In this document: positions 45,901-56,018 of the stretch, piece by piece
Position numbering within the stretch: the stretch's first letter is position 1
Layout of the letters: the number at the start of each line of letters is the position of its first letter
DNA from: Gnetum montanum
Taxonomy: Eukaryota; Streptophyta; Gnetopsida; Gnetales; Gnetaceae
Reading direction: 5' to 3'
Assembly (NCBI GenBank): GCA_015680685.1
Contig: MNCI01016414.1
Location: forward strand, 62,001-126,000
DNA: 64,000 nucleotides
Made by a program: the position numbers and the translations under genes
The notes under the pieces: model-generated
Databases searched by the model: none
Told to the model about the DNA's origin: nothing
The model's input: only the letters and a program-made list of their open reading frames with translations

Positions 45901-46928
45901 ACTGGTATTCCGACATGTCCCAGATCTAGGCTAAGCACCTCAACCCTGTTGAGTGTTGGCTGTACCCCCCTTCCTACCTACTCGTGGTCGCCTCATTGAA
46001 AAGGTATCTCAGGATGCCCCAATTTTCCCCTGGCAGCATGGCCTCTATTATGCCAGATGCCTGCGTCTCGTCTAAGGAAGACCAAACACTCACACTAAAG
46101 TGGCTGAGAAGGAATTGTAAGAAGTCTTGTGCCCCTATCCTAAACCAAATCACTCGGTCTTCCAGACATATCAAGGGAGGAGGAACATTGGCCATAGGTC
46201 TGCCTACATGGCACAGAACCCCTCGAAGGTCCAAAACTATCAACCTAGACCTTGGCCCTGCCCTGCACAACGCAATCAGCAAATATTGGCATCACACTTG
46301 AACGCAATACATGCACAACATAGTAGCTTCTAGCAATCCATAAATATAGCATAGCATGACCCTCTGCTCATACATAGCGTAGCAAAGGTGTGAGAGCCTA
46401 GCATAGTGAAAACATGCAAGTAGCTCAGCGTAGTAGTAAAATAATTGGCGACATGCCCAGAAAAAGCACGTGTCGCAATGCCGCATCGCACATGACCAAA
46501 CCCTCCCAAGGGTTTTACATTACAACATGCCAAGGTCAAATAACTTAAAATGCCCCAGCCCCACGGGCATGACAACCATTGTAGTAGCAATCCGAGTGGC
46601 CTTACAACAAAACCTTTGCATATTGGCCACGATTGAAAAAGAGGCCATGGTGATACAGAGGCTAAAACAACACAGTCGTAGAAAACACAAATAGTAGAAC
46701 AAATAGGATGCAAAACTAGAGCAGAAAACAACAAAAGGTGCAAAACCAAAAGAGCGAAGGAGGCATGAAAACTTACTAGGTCAATGGTGTGCTCTCTCAC
46801 GCTGGAACACGTACTTGTGGCATGCGTCTCAGGGCCTTTTATGCCTCCTCAACCTTTGCAAGGACCAGATGAGTCTTAGGGGCCATGGCCCTCCTTGTAG
46901 ATTTATGACCTTCGCTATAGAAATTCAT
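42962..46928 (-). pseudogene. Six-exon antisense gene: NIF/FCP1-like domain, transposon-protein-like domain, coiled coil
   Basis: Minus-strand model: E1 46928-46777, E2 46262-45813, E3 45729 to about 45413, E4 45343-44364, E5 44227-43693, E6 from 43576 or 43552 to 42962. Donors GTAAGT, GTGAGT, GTAAGC and GTAAGT and AG acceptors join in phase at introns 1, 2, 4 and 5. E2-E3 resemble plant NIF/FCP1-type HAD phosphatases: RSRLIVLDLRGVLCHVGR, DFLQFLLSHFSVSVWSS, YHPYNTLYLTHHMTMYF and GELAMAQLALQEFAYAKSLQ. The second motif-I Asp is Arg and the DDSP motif is THHM, so it cannot be catalytic. E4 holds 'VRVVIDIDDQLFADLFGIP', E5 an acidic EEEEDEEEGDEE stretch, E6 a Lys/Glu coiled coil. TAG stops and a frameshift at a G run (45611-45601) make it a pseudogene. 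Confidence 0.68.
45813..46262 (-). pseudogene. Exon 2 of the antisense gene: NIF/FCP1-like domain
   Basis: 450 bp in one frame. It joins exon 1 in phase (intron 46776-46263, GTAAGT...GTGCAG) and exon 3 in phase (intron 45812-45730, GTGAGT...CACCAG). Motif I is VLDLRGVL; VWSS is the plant-type motif II region; the 'LRCLA.IWDMSEY' and 'NTLYLTHHM' blocks match family 'L..L..IW......Y...NTLLIDDSP'. Three of the in-frame stops are TAG, as expected from decay of Gln codons. Confidence 0.68.
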
Positions 46929-47029
46929 CTTGCTAGTTGATTAACATGATTACCTCGTGCTCTGAAATCGTCGTATGCTCCGATGAGGGTTCTGCGCTCT
47001 TATGGTGGAAACAGCAAAATTACCCAGGT

Positions 47030-47130
47030 TTAACCCCTATTTATGGCCGGAAGGGCAAAATGGGGAAACTTACCTCTTTCTCTCTCTGATTAATGTAGAA
47101 CACATTGTGCAGCATAGCATGCTTGCCACA
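47030..47130 (-). promoter_or_regulatory. Putative promoter of the antisense gene
   Basis: On the minus strand CCATAAATAGGGG (47046-47034) is a good TATA box, about 110 bp before the ATG at 46928. A GCATAGCATGC element at 47111-47121 just upstream echoes the GCTATGC motif of the E8 LTR U3. Confidence 0.5.
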
Positions 47131-47139
47131 ACATCATAA

Positions 47140-47840
47140 CACTATTAACATTTAAGCCTTGACATGCTTCAAGCCAACTACTCGCCTTCTTGAAGACAAA
47201 AAATATATAATAATATTTTTTTATTAAGGGTCCGAAAAGACCTTAAACTAACGAGCCTAGCATAGTTGTGCTCCTCAAGGTCCGAAAAGATCCTAAATTA
47301 GTAATTTTGACATGCTACGTCTGCAGTCCGCAATGACGTTAAACTAACCACATTCTTACACCAGCAGTTGCCTCATCCTCTTCCACATGAGTAGTATCAC
47401 ATTTCCTAGTGGTTTCATGTTTTCATTCTCGCACTGGTAGTTCGATACTCCTTGTACTCGCAATTTCCTTTTTCTTTTACTATTATCCTGCATATCAAGA
47501 TTTTTGCATGTGGCAATTTGGTAGTCCGAGATAACACTGAACTAGAAATTTGGCATTCTCATATCAATAGGTATACATTCTATCAGCAATTCTACACTCT
47601 TGCGTCTTGGCTCTCCGTCACAACCTTAAACTAGCAGACTTTCAATCTTTACATTACCACACTTTGCAAGTATATCTCATAGCAGCTTTACAAATTTGTG
47701 TTATGCACAATCTCTACCAAGAGACCACTCTTAACCATGCTTTCATCTTATGATGGTAGGTCAGGCAAAAGATGGGAATCCATCATAGTCTTTCCATGCC
47801 TTTAATGTTAGTAGGGCCATAGGGCAAGCTCGCAAGATAG
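47140..47840. other. Unassigned stretch with degraded short repeats
   Basis: No gene recognised. A loose unit, 'GTCCGAAAAGACCTTAAACTA', recurs near 47231, 47280, 47326, 47522 and 47609 in increasingly altered form. It may be the remnant of an element leader or spacer. The frame at 47452-47634 crosses these units and is not credible. Confidence 0.45.
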
Positions 47841-48107
47841 TTGAACCCCAACATAATCGACTGGGGGTCGACTACAACTAGCACCATAGTAGCTTTAGAA
47901 GCATCCTCAGATTGGCCCAAGCATCTGGTCCAAGCGCTAGAATTAGAGGCCGAGGACGTAACCGAGGACCCTCTTGTCGAGGCACCTATGACCACATCGA
48001 AGGGGGAGGTAAAGATGTTAAGACTCAACTCCCTCATAGACACACAAACACATGAAGACATAGTTAAAACTCTACAGGATCACATTGATTTAATAATTAT
48101 GATATAA
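47841..48107 (+). CDS. Unrecognised 88-codon ORF
   Basis: Open from ATG 47841 to a TAA at 48105-48107. The product is acidic (LVQALELEAEDVTEDPLVEA in the middle) and ends THEDIVKTLQDHIDLIIMI. I recognise no family. It lies between unassigned sequence and spacer DNA of an Athila-like element, so the end of an element ORF is more likely than a host gene. Composition is less AT-rich than what follows. A chance frame is possible. Confidence 0.25.
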   Translation: MNPNIIDWGSTTTSTIVALEASSDWPKHLVQALELEAEDVTEDPLVEAPMTTSKGEVKMLRLNSLIDTQTHEDIVKTLQDHIDLIIMI

Positions 48108-48109
48108 TG

Positions 48110-48740
48110 ATTATGTAGCTATAATAGGCATAATAATTAATTTAATAATTCCTAACATGAAAGATTTGCTATAATAATGGTAAGCTATGTCATATCCTAC
48201 TTCTCTAATTCCTTCTAATTCCAGTTTATCTCATTGTTATGTTTCAATTATGAGTTTGATGATTTTGTATAACATAGTGTAGGATTCTAGTTATGATGCA
48301 TATATGTGTATTAGGCCAAAGATATGATTTGCATTTGATTTCTTAAGTACCTATGGATAGTTATGAAAATGGTTATTTAAGGGAATTAAGGTTAGGAGCC
48401 TGCTTTTGGGAGTTTTCATTTGTATAACTCTTGAGAATCATATCCATGTACTAATACCATACCATCTAGGACATAACATGTCACTATTTTACTTTGTTTA
48501 GTATCTTATAAATCACCTCTCTTCAAATTTGAATGTATCTTATAATCATTATATCATTATGTAGAATCCTAATAGGAATCATCCAAATCAAGTCTAATCC
48601 TCTTTCTTATGATAGCACATTATACCATCCTAAGTCCACCAACATGAGACCAACTAGCCACCATATCCAAAGAAACATCACTCAACTAATAAAAATTTAA
48701 AAAAATCTATTATGTTTATTAAAAATAATTAATTAATCAC
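48110..48740 (+). mobile_element. Fragment of an Athila-like spacer, plus orientation
   Basis: It matches E4 spacer blocks in the same order: 'ggtaagctatgtcatatcctacttct' at 48179 (E4 'ggtaagatgtctcatgtcctaatttct' near 54860), then 'aagtacctatggatag' near 48345 and 'gagcctgcttttggga' near 48395 (E4 'ggatcctgctttgggga' near 55070). No coding sequence. Its partner segments are not in the window. Confidence 0.65.
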
Positions 48741-48749
48741 TAATTCATA

Positions 48750-49720
48750 TTATTAGACCTTGGTCATTAGTTAAAGAATCACCTTTAGGCATCGTTCACA
48801 TGTCTTTTTAGTCTCATAACCAATGTTAATTCCATCAAAGATGCACCTTTAGGCATGGGTCATATAATGAAACTAGTTCAAGAGACCATGAGATTTTTTA
48901 AAGTATCCTACCTTCAATCATGGTTACATGTCTTTCTATTAGTACTCCAACAATAATTTCTTATATGTAAATTAATTATTTTATTATTTTGTTATCTTTA
49001 TTAAAGGACTACCTTCAAGCATGTGTAGCATGTCTTTTAGTGTTGTAACAAGTTAATATTATTTCAATTTTTTCTTTCCCAAATACAAAAAAACATTAGT
49101 AGTATTATATCAACATGAAACTAGTGAAAAACAAGATGAAAGTCTAAGTTAATAAATCCCCTTGATGTCATACCCTTATCCGATCCTCTTGGTCCCTTTT
49201 CCTTTCATCAATGTCTAAAGATCATGAATGTATTTTAGTTTAATTGTAATAAGAATCACATTATTTCCATGGTAAGGGCCTCTTATTGATGAAAATGAAG
49301 GGATGAATGTTGTGATCTCACTGTATGTACAATTATTCATTCAATAACTACTATAGAATGAAATTTCCTCAAATGAAGTTATATCTTGTACGTGGTTAGT
49401 AACTTTATTATAGATATCATAACAGTATGTACAAAATACAAGGAAAATGACTCAAAAGAATGAAAAAATTATCTAAAAAAAAAACATCAAAGAATAGGAA
49501 AACTTTGTAAGAATTACATGATATTTCATAAATGGAAAATGATCAAAAATAATGAAAATTGATTTTAAAACTGTCAAAAAAAAAGAGTAAAAATCATATT
49601 CATAAGTCTTAATTAAAATGAGAGATTCCCACACAATTGAACTATGAGAATAAGATGTGAAAAAATAGATTAAAAATGGTTGTAGGGGATGAGAATGATT
49701 GAGTCATAGGCTCTTAGTAT
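48750..49720 (-). other. E6 spacer downstream of integrase, minus strand
   Basis: Noncoding and AT-rich. On the minus strand it repeats a unit with AAAAAGACATGTGAACGATG and 'cctaaaggtg' (copies near 48790, 48835, 48920 and 49015, variably altered). The same unit is in the E4 spacer near 54590 ('actagaaagacatgtacccatgcctaaaggt'). This places the junction with the plus-strand spacer fragment near 48740. Confidence 0.6.
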
Positions 49721-51017
49721 TTTTTTTTAAATGACATAAATGGCTTGATTTGTTGAATATTGATTAAGATTAACCTTTGTGACTTATTTGGTGATAGATT
49801 TGTATGGCATCAAATTTATAAGTAGCATGGACTATGGAAGATCACTATCAAAACATTTGGAATTTAGTGTGTATAGGCACATGATTGGAATTATAGTAAA
49901 GTATTTTGTTTCCTAGCTTAATTTCTACATTCTTAATTCTGATGTTATGTTTCTTTTTTATGTATCTCATTATCCATAAGTTCTACTAATTGATTTTCAT
50001 CTAGCAACTTTAAGTTTATTAATACTTCTCTCTATGCTAGATTAAGATCTAGGTTTAAGTTACATGCAATCGTTAGTATACGAAGCTCTAATTAAATAGG
50101 AAAATTAGGTAGCTTGTTATACACTAACTCATATGAAGAATAACCTATAAGAATCTTCAATGCAGATCTATAGGCCTATAGATCATCATTCAATTTTATG
50201 TTCCAATCCTTCCTATATTTTCTAACTATCCTTGTGAGGATTTTTGTAATTTTCCTATTAATAACTTCATCCTAACCATTTACTTAGGGATGATATGGTA
50301 TTTTTAAGTTGTGTTTGACTCCCAATCATTACATTAGCTTTTTAAAAGTAGCACCTATGAAGTAGGTACCAATATATAAAATCAATGCCCTTGGTACACA
50401 CTAAACATCTTTATCACATATTACTAGAAAAATTTTGTGTACAATATGTTACTTCAACAACTTTTGCCCACTTAGTACAATAATCAACAACAATAATTGT
50501 ATAAGATTTTCCTTTAGACACGGTCATGATGGACATAAAATCAATTTCCTATATGTCAAATGATTCTAATAGTTGGATTCACTATTGTGGTTCTTCAAAC
50601 TTGGTTATCATTCCATTGTCTTTTTGGCATCTATCATACAATTTTGCAAAATAGTATACATCCTTGAAGAGAGTAGGCCAAAAATATACAACCATAAGGG
50701 TTATAGTGACTATTCTTCTACCTACATAATGGCCTCCACATGATCCTTTATGAGCATCTTAGAAGACTTAATATTAGTGTTCATCAAGTACATCTCATTA
50801 ACTCTATAAATGTTATCCTTGATTTTTATGAAGTATTTGGCCCAACACAAAAATTGATACACCTTCTTTCTATTACATTCAGTAGGCATGTCATGTGTCA
50901 TTAAATAAGTGAGATGGTCTATAAACCATGATTTTCTTGTTGCATTAACAACTATTATAGCTTTTGCAAATAATAAATCATTTAAGAATTAGTTTGACAG
51001 AGATTCTCCATTGTCTT
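49721..51017 (-). pseudogene. E6 integrase and RNase H-integrase linker, inverted
   Basis: On the minus strand from 51017: a linker (LTYLMTHDMPTECNRKK; E2 has LTYLLTQEMPQDLDFRKK), then the zinc finger remnant (KLYDRCQKDNGMITKFEEPQ near 50640-50590). Next comes the core (IDFMSIMTVSKGKSY and IVVDYCTKWAKVVEV near 50540-50440). The late block ELVYNKLPNFPI (about 50130) and DENQLVEL are collinear with E2's ELVYRKLP and DENHLMAL. Many stops. The upstream part of this element continues at 60853-62670 beyond E4. Confidence 0.8.
51013..51017 (+). repeat. E4 target site duplication, left copy (GTCTT)
   Basis: Right before the E4 5' LTR; the right copy at 60853-60857 is ATCTT, four of five identical. 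Confidence 0.75.
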
Positions 51018-51445
51018 TGATGAGTCATCATTATGTTAGCCCTCATATTGGATACCTGATATCAAGGATCTAATATTAGATCTGTGATATCGAATCCCAA
51101 TAAATGATGTCAGATATCCAATATCGTCTCCCCCATGATAGCCTATAAATACAACACTTGGATACACAGTTGGGACATAGTTTTAGTTCTCAATTTTTGA
51201 TAGCCTTTCTTAGATTTTTGAATTCAAGTTCTGTTAATCCCAATGCATGCCTACAGTGTGACGTTTGTAATCATATGGCACCTTTGTTCAAGTGTGACGT
51301 ACTTGGACACATTACATGACTGGAAACAANATCAAAGAATAACAATTTAGATGCACAACTAGTTCCATCTGTAAAATTTGACTAGAATGTGGATGAACAC
51401 TTGTGATTCATATGGTTGGACATAGGGGTACCTTGCCACTCATCA
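51018..51445 (+). repeat. E4 5' LTR, internally deleted
   Basis: 428 bp against 876 bp for the 3' LTR. It begins TGATGAGTCATC and ends CCACTCATCA. GATATC occurs at 51058, 51086 and 51113 (28 and 27 bp apart), with a TATA box at 51143-51151. About 450 bp of R/U5 are missing exactly at the single undetermined base at 51330. Confidence 0.88.
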
Positions 51446-51446
51446 T

Positions 51447-51464
51447 TGGTGTTATTGTCAGGGA
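51447..51464 (+). other. E4 primer binding site (Asp-tRNA type)
   Basis: TGGTGTTATTGTCAGGGA starts one base after the 5' LTR and resembles the Athila/Tat site TGGCGCCGTTGCCGGGGA. Differences are mostly transitions. Confidence 0.65.
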
Positions 51465-51570
51465 TGGTGCTAGTTATCTAAATTAGTTACATCATCCACA
51501 ATTGCTATAAAGGTATTAACGATATATCCTTTAGAAAATATTAAATCCAACACACAATAGGCCAACAACA

Positions 51571-54010
51571 ATGTCTCTTTCACAAGGAAGCAATAATGCA
51601 CTCTATAACAAAAACATTCATTAAAGAACTAATGAGATATATGTTGAGGAAAATTGGAGTGACCAACCTTATGCAAGGGTTTCTTATGTTCATGACCACC
51701 CTAATGACACTCAAGGACTACATTCACCTAAGGTAGACAACCTTGGAGAAGATGAAGTAAGTCCTGGACTAGGGGAGGCCTCAAGGCCTATGACCTTCTT
51801 GAAATCTAGAAACAATAAATCAAGGGATCCTACAGAACATCATAGAAGCCATGGCAATCCTTCTAGTTCCTCATCTTCCTCTTTCCTTTCAATGTGTTCT
51901 AACAAAGATGAATGTAGGTATGAATATAAAGCTCCACTAAAGGATTAGAATAGAAACAAAAATTGAATCCGCAAGAACACTCACGATCACCAACATGAAC
52001 ATAGACAAAATCATCACAATCAACTGAATAGAAATTTTCATCACAGCCTATCTAATGATGATGAATCCTTGTTGGCCACTAAGAGACTAATATAGATCAT
52101 AGAGGTAGTTAATATATCCTGTAGGTATTGCAAAGAGGGTCAACTACCTAGGCTTGATATGAATAACATTCCTAAATTTGCAGGAGGTTACGATTCAGAT
52201 CCACAACATCATTTATGATCCTTCCATTGCCTGTGTCTAGTACAACATTGAATGTCAGTGGAAAAATCTTAAGCTCTTTCCTAGGATACTAATTGATAGA
52301 GCCAAAGTGTTCTATATATCATTAAAACCAAATTCAATCCAACAATGATCCAAAATGTTAAAACTCTTCAATGAGAAATACCATATTTATGCGAGGGTGT
52401 CCAACTTGAGGAGATAGATCCAAGGATGGAAGCAAGAACAATATGAACCCTTGGACATGGCCTCAGATATATATTATTCCTTATTGAATAAGTGCCCAGG
52501 CCATGGTTTCTTTGAGGAAAGATAACTCTTTCACATCATAGATGGACTTCGTAATGAAACAAGGAAGATCCTTGGGATGTATGCCCAAGGTCAATTATAC
52601 AAGCTACAAACCCATCAAATGTGAGAGTTAATTGACCATGTGGCAAAAGAAGAAGGAGAGATATGTAAATGGGAGAACATCAAGAAATATTAGTGGGACC
52701 CAACTCTTCAATAGAAGGAGGTCCATATCTATGGTAAGGAGAAAGAAACCACTCTAGATAAGGTGATTCTACCACTAACCTTGCTGGTATAGAAGTCTAT
52801 TGATGAACTTAAAGCAAAGTTTAATAGGATGTCAAAATGGATATATGAAAATTTTATAACTCTCATTCAAATGGTCAAGGAGAGGATCATGAAAAATAAG
52901 CTAGGTGATCACAATAAACAAAGGATACATAACCAAGAAATAGCTAGGAGCACTCTTTGGCAAACAAGAAAAATGGTTGAAGAAAGTGAGGCTATAGACT
53001 AAACCACAAATGAAGAAAATGGATGTGACATCCAGAGATATGACCATCCAAATGGCCAATGCCCAATCTTGTTTCATCTACATGAGTATTGAATAGGTGC
53101 CTTAAATCTGAAGTTTGTATAGAAGCACATGCCTAGAAGATTTGCTCTTCCACAAGGTAATTATAGATAGTCCCATAACCAACTGTACCATCCTAGGGGA
53201 AATTATTACCAGCCTTAACACTATCATTAACCACAATGGCAACAACCAAAATTGTGGAAGAGGCCACCATCAAATCAGCCCTATCCTTCCTATTCACCAA
53301 AACAACACGAATATTATGTTCAACACCTTGTTTTTCCAACTAGTTCTACGTCCTCTACTTGAAATCACCACTATCACTCTTCTGAGTACCATCAACCCAT
53401 GACATCCTCAGAGGGATCACCACCTTGCACCTCTTACCACCCATCCTACCCTCAATATTCTCATACTCCACCTCATCACATACCACTTCCAAGGACACAG
53501 GAAGATTTCACACCACAATATTAACAAATGAATGCCGCTTGTACTGCAAATGTGCATAGACCTTTTGATGTCGATAGATCTCAACTATCATGTTAGAAAC
53601 ATCCCTTCTTTAGGAAAGACCATAAGTTGAAGCAAAAGACTCATGGATCTACCACATCATTCAAACTAGCATAATGCCAATTTGGTGCAATGCATCCCTT
53701 TTCACCATCACCATCCTCTGATCCTACACAAGGGCCACCATCCATCATTACTCCAATTCCAAACCCAAGCAATGAATCTACAAGTGTGGGGAGACCAACA
53801 AATCCATGCATACCATATCACAATCAAGGATGCAATCGTGGGCCAGACATCTATCATGTTAACACACCTCATATCCTGATCTGCTAGACATTTAACAATC
53901 AAGTGTGTGACCAACAATTTGTCTACCTAGCCACCACAACATCACAAGACACCCAATGGCTAGGGAATGAATGGTTACCAATGTTTTATACATGCATGGA
54001 TCCTATCTAT
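51571..54010 (+). pseudogene. E4 gag remnant
   Basis: I start it at ATG 51571 (MSLSQGSNNALYN; E5 starts MSLLQDYDNATTS). A Ser/His/Asn-rich stretch near 51840-52050 parallels E2. The capsid core starts near 52150 with LPRLDMNNIPKFAGGYDSD, matching E5 and E2. Further on are a 'YAQG' block (about 52575) and a decayed knuckle CDIQRYDHPNGQCP at 53025-53070. A Pro/His/Tyr-rich tail follows, then the linker ATTTSQDTQWL near 53940. Frames change repeatedly (open pieces 53115-53402, 53682-53879). Confidence 0.72.
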
Positions 54011-56018
54011 CCACTTATTAATCCTTGTCATGACCAAATTTTTAGTCATGGGGGACACCCCCCATTCTAATATTTAGGATTCATAAGTGTTTTCCATCTT
54101 TTTGTTTTATAATTTTTTTGTCATTTTCTCATTTCTTAATAAAATTTTCCTTATTCTTTTCAACTTTTTCTATTTTTTTTTTCACCTTCTTTGTTAGTAA
54201 TCTCACTTGTGAATAAAATGATCATGTTGCCCATTGAGGTGAGGTTTTCTCTATGTTGTCAAGTCATAAGGGACTGATTATTCAAATAGTGAGACCACAT
54301 CATCCATCCACTCATTCCATTAATAAGAGGTTCTTGCCCTGGTCATAATGATATTCTTTTTCATCATCCAACCTAAAAATAATTCCATCATCATTATGTC
54401 TAGGTAGAAAAGTGCAGAACCAAGGTGGAATGTAAGGGGTGTGAAATCCAGGGTATTTGTGTTTTTCATTGGCCACTTCTATATGTTCTATCATGTTGCT
54501 GAGGTTGTAGTTATATCCTTTTAGATCTAACAAAAAATGGGAGTAAGAGTACAATAAAAAGGCACTAAATAAATTCTATGGGTCCCACTAGAAAGACATG
54601 TACCCATGCCTAAAGGTTGGCAGCTTCTCAGTACTTCCATAAAAAAAACATGTGTACCATAAATAAGCTCCTCCCTTGGACAAAATGCTAACTGATGTTA
54701 CTCCTTACAACTATGATATTCTTATGGTTGTCAACCAAATTGATGACATGATGTGATGTCACTAAAATGTGGTTTGGACTTGCTTTGAATCTTGGAAAGG
54801 ACTCATGATTATTTAATCATTAATAACACATAAGGATTTATTGTGCCCATGGTAAGATGTCTCATGTCCTAATTTCTACAATCCTTTCTATAGTCCATCT
54901 CATCTCATTGTCCATTTGATCTTAACTTGTAGTTTCATGTAACATACAGTTATTCTCTCAAATTGGTGGTTTTACAATGTGTGTTTTGTTGCATAAGTAT
55001 GCATTGCATTCAATCACTTTAGTACCTACAGACATTTTTAGGTGTGGTTACACAAGGGCACCATAGGTTGGATCCTGCTTTGGGGAGGACCAACTTGTGT
55101 AACTTTTGTGACTTGTACTTGTTTGACACAACCACATCATTCTTAACCTTCAAAGCACATAATTGTTAAATTTCATAGTTTTCCTTCCCATGTAGCTTGA
55201 TCTATCCATAACCTCAATTTTAATGCCCTTTTTCTTGCTTCTTCTAAAGCTTTTCACATTGACAGATCCACCTTCTCTCACTTCTGATGCCTTCATATGA
55301 TTTTCTACTTACCCTAGAACTATGGACCTAACCTGAAACCTTCTAACCAACCCTAGAGCTTCACTTCTTATGCTTAGTACCCCCATGAGATGCTTATTCA
55401 GGGACCCTGATATCATGTACCCAATATTGGGTGGGACGTGATGTCACATAAAACCTATATATATGACCCACATGGTGTCCAAATTTCATTCTCATTATTT
55501 GCAGCTATGGAAGTTTTTCAAATTTTCTCTCATGACTCAAATCTCTACGCAACCAACTACAACTTGCAATATTTGGCTCTCTACAACTCCATTTTCTATA
55601 CCGTTTGAACCTGTCTGAACTTGGAGTGTTCAAGTTAGCCATGGGGGGGTGCTTGCATGAGATACTTGTGCCACTTTTCCAAAATTTTCTATTGCCCAAA
55701 GGATATTATAAGGGTCAAAACATTAAAAACCATAAGTGTTATACTAAAAAAATTAATCATGGTAATGCCAGAAACCTTAATCTTATCACCTAAGGGACCA
55801 TAACTGCTATGATAAGCCATACATAAGGAAAAAGGAATCAATTGTGAAGGATCGTAAAAGAAGATAAACACTTTTTGGGGATTTTTCCTAAAACATTTTC
55901 TAACTCTGCAATCATATAAACTAAAGAACTTCATGAAATTAAGGTCATGAGTATGGTATACATTCATTAATGATAAATATCAATACCTTAGTAACACTTG
56001 ATCTTTGCTTGATCACAG
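54011..56018 (+). other. E4 spacer and 3' ORF leader
   Basis: Noncoding. Blocks shared with the E2 spacer: T-rich run, 'gtgagaccacatcatccatccac' near 54280 and 'ggatcctgctttggggaggacc' near 55070. The minus-strand frame 54312-54554 and others here have no family match. The leader from about 55500 ends CTTGATCACAG at the ORF's ATG, so it may contain an intron whose 3' splice site abuts the start codon. Confidence 0.65.
55405..55466 (+). promoter_or_regulatory. E4 internal promoter-like site upstream of the 3' ORF
   Basis: GATATC (55409-55414) in CCTGATATCATGTACCC, an ACCCAATATTGGGT palindrome, then TATATATAT at 55456-55464. The first part resembles the E4 LTR U3 (GATACCTGATATC, 51051-51063). 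The TATA box is about 560 bp before the ORF start, and a transcript from here could express the 3' ORF without gag. Confidence 0.5.
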
